This document shows, piece by piece, positions 16,135 through 21,726 of a stretch of 32,890 bases of DNA. The notes beneath the pieces were generated by a model. The model made no database searches, had not been told where the DNA came from, and saw only the letters and a list, made by a program, of their open reading frames with translations. Source of the DNA: Candidatus Omnitrophota bacterium (GTDB lineage: Bacteria > Ratteibacteria > UBA8468 > B48-G9 > JAFGKM01). The position numbers and the translations under genes are program-made. The stretch is taken from positions 1 through 32,890 of the forward strand of contig JAFGKM010000074.1 in assembly GCA_016928555.1 (NCBI GenBank), read 5' to 3'. Within the stretch, counting starts at the first letter, position 1, and each line of letters opens with the position of its first letter.

Positions 16135-16585
16135 CGCATGCTTTCTTCTGAGCGGATGCGGGTATAAATTCGTTGCCGGAGGACAGCCGAAGATAACCGT
16201 TAAGCCCGTTCTGAATTACTCGTTACAGCCTCTTGCGGATATATGTCTCTCCGAAGCCGTGAAAAAGGTTTTTGTTGAATACCCCGATTTTTCCCTCGTG
16301 AATTCAGAAGCCGCGGCGGATTACGTCCTGCATTTAAAAATAAACAGATGGAAGAGGAAGCCGGTATTTTTTTCGCGAAAAGACTCCAAGGATATAGCCA
16401 TCGCCGGCTTTGAAACTGAAACCGAAATATCTCTGTTCAAAAACGGGGAGAACATATTCACGGAGACTGTAAAGGAAACTTTTTCCGCATCGCTGGCGGA
16501 AGAATACAGGGAAGACTATGTTCTTGAGAAAATATCGCAGAAGCTTGCCGAAAAAATCTATTTCAGGGTTCTTGACAAAAGATGA
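16094..16585 (+). CDS. lptE: LptE-like outer-membrane lipoprotein
   Basis: A 163-residue lipoprotein from the ATG at 16094; an upstream in-frame start at 16040 would add 18 residues before the signal peptide and has no support. The signal peptide MAKLRPKKLALLISACFLLSGC ends in the lipobox LLSGC with Cys22, followed by GYKF, a sequence common in LptE. The rest (ITVKPVLNYSLQPLADICLSEAVKKVF, ADYVLHLKINRW, YVLEKISQKLAEKIYFRVL) fits the LptE alpha/beta fold, which plugs the LptD translocon for lipopolysaccharide. The neighbour is holA through an ATGA overlap, the same lptE-holA pairing found in Proteobacteria, which strengthens the call. lptD is not in the window. Confidence 0.8.
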   Translation: MAKLRPKKLALLISACFLLSGCGYKFVAGGQPKITVKPVLNYSLQPLADICLSEAVKKVFVEYPDFSLVNSEAAADYVLHLKINRWKRKPVFFSRKDSKDIAIAGFETETEISLFKNGENIFTETVKETFSASLAEEYREDYVLEKISQKLAEKIYFRVLDKR

Positions 16586-17223
16586 AAAAGAAAGATTCTG
16601 ACAACCATATAATCCTTGGAATGCCGGAAAGAGCGGAAGATATTAAATTCAAGCTCATAGAAAGGTACGGACTGAGCGATTTTGACGTGAAAAGCGTATT
16701 TGCAGACGAGACGCCTTTCCAGAAAATTCTTGAAGATATTGAATTCCTGCCGGTTTTCTCCCCAAAAAAAATACTTTTCATCAGGAACTGCGAGAAGATA
16801 AACACCGAAGGATGCAGGATATTGAAGGAGTATTTTGACAACCCGCCGGCCCACATATGCATCATACTCAGCGGGAAGAGCGTAAAGGAGCCGCTGGAAA
16901 AGTTTGTGGAAGAAGAAGCTGAAGAGGAGGTTGACAGGAATGCGCTTTTCCCCGCCGTTTTCCGTTCAAGCCCGTGGGATAAAAACGACAACCTGATAAG
17001 GCTCTTCAGGGAGCACATAAGAAACAACCCCGTGGATTTCACAAGCGCCGTCACCGCCGCCTGCATGTACCTGAGGAATACGGTCAAAAAGCAGAAAAAG
17101 GCCGATAAGCGAATACTGAACAAGTATGCGGAACTGCATAAACTGGATTTTAACCTGAAGACAGGCAGGCTGCGCCCCGGAGCGGAGCTTGAAATCTTTC
17201 TTATCTACCTGCTATTTGGATGA
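16582..17223 (+). CDS. holA: Short DNA polymerase III delta subunit (HolA-like)
   Basis: A 213-residue protein, well below the usual 320-340 of HolA, which opens the sliding clamp in the clamp loader. Recognisable parts are FQKILEDIEFLPVFSPKKILFIRNCEKI and LKEYFDNPPAHICIILSGKS (domain I) and the C-terminal LHKLDFNLKTGRLRPGAELEIFLIYL, which matches the LY.LD..IKTGRLDP...LE motif closing HolA. The middle appears reduced to an acidic linker, so domain II is shortened. The position between lptE (4-base ATGA overlap) and convergent rpsT is the classical holA neighbourhood. Its stop overlaps the rpsT 3' end by 12 bases. The N-terminus also starts late relative to standard HolA. Confidence 0.66.
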   Translation: MKKKDSDNHIILGMPERAEDIKFKLIERYGLSDFDVKSVFADETPFQKILEDIEFLPVFSPKKILFIRNCEKINTEGCRILKEYFDNPPAHICIILSGKSVKEPLEKFVEEEAEEEVDRNALFPAVFRSSPWDKNDNLIRLFREHIRNNPVDFTSAVTAACMYLRNTVKKQKKADKRILNKYAELHKLDFNLKTGRLRPGAELEIFLIYLLFG

Positions 17224-17493
17224 GCCCGTCTTAACGCCGTATTTGTTTTTAAACTTTGCCAGCCTGCTTTTCTTTCTGGCGGCGGCATTCTTGTGGATTA
17301 CGCCCTTTGCGGCGGCTCTGTCTATGGATTTACAGGCCTTTTTCAACAGTTCTGCGGATTTCTCATCCTGGTTGAGAACCGCTTTCTTGGTTTCCTTCAC
17401 AGCCGTTTTTACGGCGGCCTTCTTCATTCTGTTGCGGGTCCTTCTTCTTGCCTCCTGTCTCTGCCTCTTCATTACCGAAGGTTTTCTTGCCAT
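17212..17493 (-). CDS. rpsT: 30S ribosomal protein S20
   Basis: A 93-residue basic protein, MARKPSVMKRQRQEARRRTRNRMKK onward, matching S20, which binds 16S rRNA 5' and 3' minor domains early in 30S assembly. The SIDRAAAKGVIHKNAAARKKSRLAKF segment is the family signature. The ribosome site AAGGAGAG lies about 7 bases upstream of the ATG. It runs convergent to holA with a 12-base tail-to-tail overlap and has its own promoter at 17548-17576. No intrinsic terminator is visible beyond its stop, where holA coding sequence lies. Confidence 0.97.
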   Translation of the reverse strand: MARKPSVMKRQRQEARRRTRNRMKKAAVKTAVKETKKAVLNQDEKSAELLKKACKSIDRAAAKGVIHKNAAARKKSRLAKFKNKYGVKTGSSK

Positions 17494-17547
17494 TTTTTCT
17501 CTCCTTTTGCACTTTCAGCGTTTCAATCTATGATTTTAAACGGTATG

Positions 17548-17576
17548 ATATTATCACAAACTAAACCCTTTGGCAA
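17548..17576 (-). promoter_or_regulatory. Sigma70-like promoter of rpsT
   Basis: On the minus strand TTGCCA (17576-17571), a 17-base spacer and TAATAT (17553-17548) form a strong promoter about 55 bases upstream of the rpsT ATG. The leader of roughly 45 bases could hold the S20 autoregulation site, but no obvious operator structure was recognised. Confidence 0.65.
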
Positions 17577-17597
17577 AATTACCTGTCTTAATATACG
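17569..17597 (+). promoter_or_regulatory. Possible leaderless promoter of the sigma factor gene
   Basis: TTTGGC (17569-17574), 17 bases, TATACG (17592-17597). The transcript would start near 17604, at the second of two tandem ATGs, and no spaced Shine-Dalgarno precedes them. The -35 box coincides with the -35 box of the divergent rpsT promoter. The match is weak, so this is tentative. Confidence 0.3.
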
Positions 17598-17600
17598 GGA

Positions 17601-18161
17601 ATGATGAACAACAAAACGGCAGACTTTGACGAATATTACCGGGAATTCGCCAAAAAGCTTTATGCGCTGGCGTTTAAGATGGTGAACAACCAGCATGACG
17701 CCATGGATATAGTGCAGGAAAGTTTTGTAAAGGCGTATCAGAACTGGGATAAGTTCCGCGGAGATGCGGCAGTTTCTACATGGCTTTACAAAATCACGCT
17801 AAACCTCTCTTACGATTTCCTGAACCGGAGGGGAAGAGTTAGCATACTGCCGGTCACAAAGGATTTTGAGGACCGAAGGATACGCGGCGGAGAGAAAGAG
17901 ATAATGAAATCGGATATGATTGACATCATAAAAAAGGAAGTTGATTCCCTTACGCCGAAACAGAAGTCAATTTTCATAATGAAGTCGTACGACGAGCTTA
18001 CGTACAAGGAAATCGCAAAGATTATGAACAGCAGGGTGGGAACAATAAAAGCGTCGTATTTCCAAATAGTGCAGAAGATAAAAAAGTCCGTTGGGACAAA
18101 AATCCCCCCATACCCCCCTTTGTCAAAGGGGGGATTAAGAGGGGATTTAGAAAAAGGATGA
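17601..18161 (+). CDS. ECF-family RNA polymerase sigma factor
   Basis: A 186-residue extracytoplasmic-function sigma factor. Sigma-2 (residues about 10-75) contains AFKMVNNQHDAMDIVQESFVKAYQNWDKFRG and STWLYKITLNLSYDFLNRR; sigma-4 (about 110-160) contains VDSLTPKQKSIFIMKSYDELTYKEIAKIMNSRVGTIKASYFQIVQKI, an intact helix-turn-helix for the -35 element. From residue about 166 the protein continues into IPPYPPLSKGGLRGD, which is encoded by a dispersed palindromic repeat and not by sigma-factor sequence. ATG occurs at 17601 and 17604; the second is equally possible. The gene 100 bases downstream encodes a zinc-finger membrane anti-sigma factor, so activity is probably held in check at the membrane and released by an envelope signal. 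Confidence 0.93.
   Translation: MMNNKTADFDEYYREFAKKLYALAFKMVNNQHDAMDIVQESFVKAYQNWDKFRGDAAVSTWLYKITLNLSYDFLNRRGRVSILPVTKDFEDRRIRGGEKEIMKSDMIDIIKKEVDSLTPKQKSIFIMKSYDELTYKEIAKIMNSRVGTIKASYFQIVQKIKKSVGTKIPPYPPLSKGGLRGDLEKG
18098..18149. repeat. Palindromic repeat family A, copy 2, inside the sigma gene end
   Basis: A near-perfect hairpin, CCCCCCTTT, GTC, AAAGGGGGG (18113-18133), flanked by outer arms AAATCCCC and GGGGATTT. It shares its layout and most bases with the copy at 7906-7954, including the whole GGGGGATTAAGAGGGGATTTA side. It lies in frame across the last codons of the sigma factor gene, which stops 12 bases after the element. Confidence 0.85.
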
Positions 18162-18236
18162 GATTGCCACGCAAAAAACGCTCGCAACGACAAAAGGCGT
18201 CGGATTGCCGCGCCCCGAATTACAGGGCCCGCAATG
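18162..18236. repeat. Two degenerate GATTGCC...CGCAA(C/T)GA repeats
   Basis: The 100 bases between the sigma and anti-sigma genes contain two related units. One runs about 18162-18191 (GATTGCCACG...CTCGCAACGA) and the other about 18203-18236 (GATTGCCGCG...CCCGCAATGA). Each starts with GATTGCC and ends with CGCAAYGA. They resemble a dispersed repeat found in many bacterial genomes (recollection). The anti-sigma ribosome site GGAGGTGA lies just after them. Confidence 0.5.
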
Positions 18237-18261
18237 AAAAGAAACACGGAGGTGAAACAAA

Positions 18262-18759
18262 ATGAAATGCAAAGAGCATGAGGAAAGAATAGTTGATTAT
18301 CTGGCGGGGGAATTGAGCGCCGCGGAAAGGGAGCGGATGGAGGCACACATCAAGATATGCGGCGAATGCACAAAAGCCCTTGAAGAATACAGAAACGTGC
18401 TATCCGCGGCTAAAGAGATTGAAATACCCGTGCCAAGCGAAGATTACTGGACAGCAGGGCTTGAAGAGGTCAAAAATTACCGGCCTTCCGGAAGATTCAT
18501 CCTTAAGCCCGTTATCCTGATAGCCGGGCTGGTACTGGCCGTCTCCTTCTTCGCCTCAAGGATTTCCAATGACGGAAGGGAAAAGACGGCAGGCGTGAAA
18601 AACAACTATACGCTGGTCCTCCACAGGCTTCCTTATACGGAAGACGCACTGCTGGATAATATTGAGTATGTGGACGACGCCTCCGCAGGTGAAGTTCTCA
18701 ACGTTCTGTTTGAGAACGGGAATGTGCCTTACACCAGCGTCTCTTACATCTACGAATAG
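18262..18759 (+). CDS. Zinc-finger anti-sigma factor, membrane-anchored
   Basis: A 165-residue protein. Residues 1-40 are a zf-HC2/ZAS anti-sigma domain: an N-terminal ligand region (C3 or H6), DYLAGELSAAERERMEAHI and the H29-x3-C33-x2-C36 zinc motif. A single membrane helix covers about 79-98 (FILKPVILIAGLVLAVSFFAS). The last 65 residues would be periplasmic and are not a family I recognise (LVLHRLPYTEDALLDNIEYVDDAS). It should bind the upstream ECF sigma factor in the cytoplasm and release it when the periplasmic part is altered or cleaved. GGAGGTGA eight bases before the ATG is the best ribosome site in this region, so anti-sigma translation is probably strong relative to the sigma factor. 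Confidence 0.88.
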   Translation: MKCKEHEERIVDYLAGELSAAERERMEAHIKICGECTKALEEYRNVLSAAKEIEIPVPSEDYWTAGLEEVKNYRPSGRFILKPVILIAGLVLAVSFFASRISNDGREKTAGVKNNYTLVLHRLPYTEDALLDNIEYVDDASAGEVLNVLFENGNVPYTSVSYIYE

Positions 18760-18788
18760 ATAGGTCTGCGCCCGCTTCCCGCCTAAGT

Positions 18789-18817
18789 TTGCGGAACATA
18801 ATAATTGATAGTAATAT
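18789..18817 (+). promoter_or_regulatory. Sigma70-like promoter for polX
   Basis: TTGCGG at 18789-18794, a 17-base AT-rich spacer and TAATAT at 18812-18817. It precedes polX by about 145 bases of leader that contains the long imperfect inverted repeat at 18866-18955. Confidence 0.55.
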
Positions 18818-18865
18818 ATAAAGTAAATTTCCACGCAGTTGTGATGTTTGAAAATTTACAAACTG

Positions 18866-18955
18866 AAAAGTAAAAGCTCAAAAGTAAAAACTTCAGATTT
18901 GAAAAAACGCAATGTGCAGATTTTTTTTAGTTTTGACTTTTGACATTTAACTTTT
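18866..18955. repeat. Long imperfect AT-rich inverted repeat in the polX leader
   Basis: The left arm (18866-18892, AAAAGTAAAAGCTCAAAAGT and on) pairs with the right arm (18929-18955, AGTTTTGACTTTTGACATTT and on), with about 22 of 27 positions complementary and a 36-base loop that includes eight T. The right arm is itself built from TTTTGAC units (TTTTGACTTTTGACATTTAACTTTTGACTT), a pattern I recall as a dispersed repeat. It sits between the predicted promoter and the polX start, where no Shine-Dalgarno is seen. Confidence 0.65.
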
Positions 18956-18968
18956 GACTTAATTTAAA

Positions 18969-20678
18969 ATGAGCAAAAACATTGAGATAGCCGACATTTT
19001 TGACAGCATCGCCGACGCCCTTGAATTCAAGAGCGAAAATGTTTTTAAGATTGCCGCTTACAGAAGAGCCGCGAGGGTACTGCGGGAATACCACGGCGAC
19101 ATTGACAAGGCACGGGAAAGAGGGACTATTTCCAATATGGAGGGGATAGGGAAGGGTATGGCGGAGAAGATTGAAGAATATCTTCTTACGGGAAAGATAA
19201 AAAAATACAGCGAAGTCATTTCAGACATCCCCGAAGGGCTTCTTGAACTGCTGAATATTCCCAACCTAGGGCCGAAAACGCTGTATCTCATATACAAGGA
19301 ACTCGGCGTAAAAAATCTTGAAGAACTGGAGCGGGCGGCAAAAGGCGAGGGCATAGCCGGACTTGACGGCATGGGGAGCAAAAAAGCGGCGAATATCCGC
19401 AAGGGCATATCCCTCTACAAATTAGGAAAATCACGGACGCCTCTGGGGATAGTGCTGGCGGCCGCAGAGGAGCTCGCCGCTCCACTTAAAAAAACGGCTC
19501 AAAAGGTTTCGGCGGCAGGGTCCTTGCGCAGGATGAAGGAAACGGTGGGAGACATAGACATCCTCGCTTCCGGCGCAGACGGCGAAAAGATAATAGAGGC
19601 ATTCATTTCGCACCCGTCGGTAAAAGACGTCACCGCAAGGGGAGAGACGAAAGTTGCGGTTATACTGGAGACGCGAAACATGCAGGCGGATTTACGGGTG
19701 GTTGAAAAGAATTCATATGGGTCTGCTCTTGTTTATTTTACCGGCTCCAAAGCGCACAATGTGAAAATACGCGGACTGGCAAAAGATAAGGGGCTCAAGG
19801 TAAACGAGTACGGGGTATTCAGAGGAGGCAATAAGATTGCGGGGAAAACCGAAGAAGAGGTTTACAAGGCGCTGGGAATGAAATGGATACCGCCGGAGTT
19901 GAGGGAAGACAGGGGGGAGATAGAAGCGTCCCTGCGCGGAAAACTGCCGCACATCATTGAAGGCACTGACATAAAGGGCGATTTCCACGTCCATTCAAAT
20001 TACTCCGACGGCACCGAGGACATTAAAACCCTCGCGCTTGCGGCGAAAAAAATGGGTTATGCGTACATCGGCATTTGCGACCATTCAAAAACATCGCGCA
20101 TAGCCGGCGGGCTTGACGAAGAAACGCTGAAGAAGAGGAATGCAGAAATTGACGAAGTGCAGAAGCAGGTAAACGGAATAAAAATTTTGAAGGGGATGGA
20201 AGTGGACATACTTTCCGACGGACGGCTTGACTACCCGGACATAGTCCTTGAAAAGCTTGATTTCGTAATCGCCGCCGTTCACCAGGGATTCGCCAAGAAT
20301 GTAACCCACCGCATGAAAACAGCCATGGAAAATCCTTTTGTGGACATTATAGCCCACCCCACGGGGAGATTGCTCTCCGGAAGGGAGGGGTATACCATTG
20401 AGCTTGAAAGCGTCATGGAGCATGCGGCAAAAAAGCGAGTCGCACTTGAAATCAACGCTTCCGCTGACCGCATGGATTTAAACGATATCAACATAATGAA
20501 AGGGCAGGATTTCGGAGCGGGGTTTGCAATAGGTACCGACGCGCACAACACCGAGATGCTGGAACAGATGAAGCTCGGAATAGGCATGGCAAGAAGGGGC
20601 TGGCTCGAAAGAAAAGACGTGCTGAACACATTTGCATGGAAGGATGTTCCATTGAGAAGATACGGAAAAATCAAGTGA
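18969..20678 (+). CDS. polX: Family X DNA polymerase / PHP-domain exonuclease
   Basis: A 569-residue bacterial PolX, a gap-filling repair polymerase with an attached 3'-5' exonuclease and AP-endonuclease domain. The 8-kDa-like helical domain (VFKIAAYRRAARVLREY) and helix-hairpin-helix segments (GIGKGMAEKIEEYL, IPNLGPKTLYLIYKELGV) lead to the nucleotidyltransferase core GSLRRMKETVGDIDIL (about 184-199, catalytic DxD) with the third Asp in ADLRVV. The C-terminal PHP domain has GDFHVHSNYSDG with H340 and H342, GICDHSKT, GMEVDIL, AAVHQG, DIIAHPTGR and the final IGTDAH, so its metal ligands look complete. Length is standard. No ribosome site precedes the ATG, which follows an AT-rich repeat. Proofreading here contrasts with the exo-deficient polA of the same window. 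Confidence 0.96.
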   Translation: MSKNIEIADIFDSIADALEFKSENVFKIAAYRRAARVLREYHGDIDKARERGTISNMEGIGKGMAEKIEEYLLTGKIKKYSEVISDIPEGLLELLNIPNLGPKTLYLIYKELGVKNLEELERAAKGEGIAGLDGMGSKKAANIRKGISLYKLGKSRTPLGIVLAAAEELAAPLKKTAQKVSAAGSLRRMKETVGDIDILASGADGEKIIEAFISHPSVKDVTARGETKVAVILETRNMQADLRVVEKNSYGSALVYFTGSKAHNVKIRGLAKDKGLKVNEYGVFRGGNKIAGKTEEEVYKALGMKWIPPELREDRGEIEASLRGKLPHIIEGTDIKGDFHVHSNYSDGTEDIKTLALAAKKMGYAYIGICDHSKTSRIAGGLDEETLKKRNAEIDEVQKQVNGIKILKGMEVDILSDGRLDYPDIVLEKLDFVIAAVHQGFAKNVTHRMKTAMENPFVDIIAHPTGRLLSGREGYTIELESVMEHAAKKRVALEINASADRMDLNDINIMKGQDFGAGFAIGTDAHNTEMLEQMKLGIGMARRGWLERKDVLNTFAWKDVPLRRYGKIK

Positions 20679-20688
20679 AACGTGAGTT

Positions 20689-20742
20689 TGTAGCGGTGCG
20701 ATTCATCGCACAAAAAAATGTGGCATAAATGCCACCGCTACA
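20689..20742. repeat. Perfect three-way-junction palindromic element
   Basis: A 54-base element between polX and the thyA-like gene. An outer 7-bp stem TGTAGCG/CGCTACA (20689-20695 with 20736-20742) encloses two perfect 7-bp hairpins: GTGCGAT/ATCGCAC (20696-20702 with 20705-20711, loop TC) and GTGGCAT/ATGCCAC (20720-20726 with 20729-20735, loop AA). An A-rich linker joins them. The stems need no mismatch, which is unlikely by chance. No U-tract follows, so it is not a standard terminator. A cruciform DNA repeat or a structured RNA are both possible. Confidence 0.85.
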
Positions 20743-20783
20743 CTGCTATCCACTGGTTTTAACACGGGGTAAAGGAGGAGATG

Positions 20784-21650
20784 ATGCTGCCGGTGATAAT
20801 GGTAAAAGGAGATTCCGTCGGAGAAGTCTGGGAAAGTAGCCTCGTTGAATTATGGGAAAAGGGCATATCCGTGAGAACGGAATACGACCGCCCGGAAGAC
20901 CCCGAGAGCAAAGATGCGACAATGATTATGGTCGTCAACAATCCTTTTTCGGAGCCGAGAATACACCTCGGGTTTCCGGGAGGAATGGAAGACCTTGAGA
21001 AATACCGGCAGGAGGTTGTGGAGGGAGTCCACGACCACTGGATAAACCCCGAAGAGAAAAAATGGACATACACGTACCACGACAGGCTTTTCAACTACAA
21101 CATACCCGGGAGCGCTGAAACAAAAAAAATAAACCAGGTGGACTATATAATTGAAAAATTGAGCGCGGCGTCCTTCTCCCGTAGAGCGCAGGCAATAACA
21201 TGGATACCTTTTTACGACCCGGAAACGTACGACCCTCCGTGCCTGCAGAGAGTCTGGTGCAGAATAATAAATGACGGCGGCAAATTGAGCCTTGTGATGA
21301 ACGTGCACTGGCGTTCCAGAGACGCATACCGCGCCGCTTTTATGAACATATTCGGCCTGACCTGCCTGCAGAAGCACATCGCTGAAAGCATCGCAAAGAA
21401 AACGGAAAAGGAAATTGCGGTCGGCCAGTACACCGACATCACAGACGCATACCATATATACGGAGAGAGTTTCGCCGACTTCAGGGAACGGTTTCTGAAC
21501 ATCCTTGAGAAAAGGGATTTTTACAATCCCGAGCATACCAAAAGCAGGACGGTCAGAAGCGACAGCCCCGTTGCCCAGGCAGGGTTTGAATACGGAAAAC
21601 AGCTGATTGAGACGGAGAAAAAAACGGGAAGGAAAGGGGCTACGATTTAA
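20784..21650 (+). CDS. Thymidylate synthase family protein, atypical (methanogen-like)
   Basis: A 288-residue protein with the ThyA fold signatures. The nucleophile is Cys153 in DPPCLQRVWCRI, where classical ThyA has PCH. The phosphate-binding Arg is R177 in WRSRDAYRAAFMNIFGL, followed by the D and N positions of the family. The dUMP-contacting His/Tyr are H224 and Y226 in DAYHIYGE. The N-terminal half (RIHLGFPGGMEDLEKYRQEVVEGVHDHW, TYHDRLFNY) differs from E. coli ThyA and resembles the methanogen-type group as I recall it. The likely reaction is methylation of dUMP, though the folate donor may be unusual and a hydroxymethylase is an alternative. ATG occurs at 20781 and 20784; AGGAGG at 20773-20778 fits the second better. 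No folA or thyX is nearby. Confidence 0.82.
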   Translation: MLPVIMVKGDSVGEVWESSLVELWEKGISVRTEYDRPEDPESKDATMIMVVNNPFSEPRIHLGFPGGMEDLEKYRQEVVEGVHDHWINPEEKKWTYTYHDRLFNYNIPGSAETKKINQVDYIIEKLSAASFSRRAQAITWIPFYDPETYDPPCLQRVWCRIINDGGKLSLVMNVHWRSRDAYRAAFMNIFGLTCLQKHIAESIAKKTEKEIAVGQYTDITDAYHIYGESFADFRERFLNILEKRDFYNPEHTKSRTVRSDSPVAQAGFEYGKQLIETEKKTGRKGATI

Positions 21651-21657
21651 AATCCTT

Positions 21658-21694
21658 ACCCCTCACCCCAACCCTCTCCCCCAAGGGGCGAGGG
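21658..21694. repeat. 37-bp direct repeat B, copy 1 (upstream of mtlD)
   Basis: This 37-base C-rich to G-rich sequence is identical to 23933-23969. It includes the hairpin CCCTC-T-CCCC...GGGG-C-GAGGG with one mismatch. It ends 32 bases before the mtlD start and forms most of the gap after the thyA-like gene. Its reading as S-P-Q-P-S-P-P-R-G-E-G is a familiar shadow peptide of a dispersed repeat (recollection). Confidence 0.9.
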
Positions 21695-21726
21695 GAAAAA
21701 GGGAGGAGACAGGAAAGGAAAACTGC

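Noticed and set aside
21607-21726. In-frame N-terminal extension of mtlD
   Set aside because: It overlaps the thyA-like gene and reads through repeat B. The Rossmann motif begins right after the ATG at 21727, as in the family.
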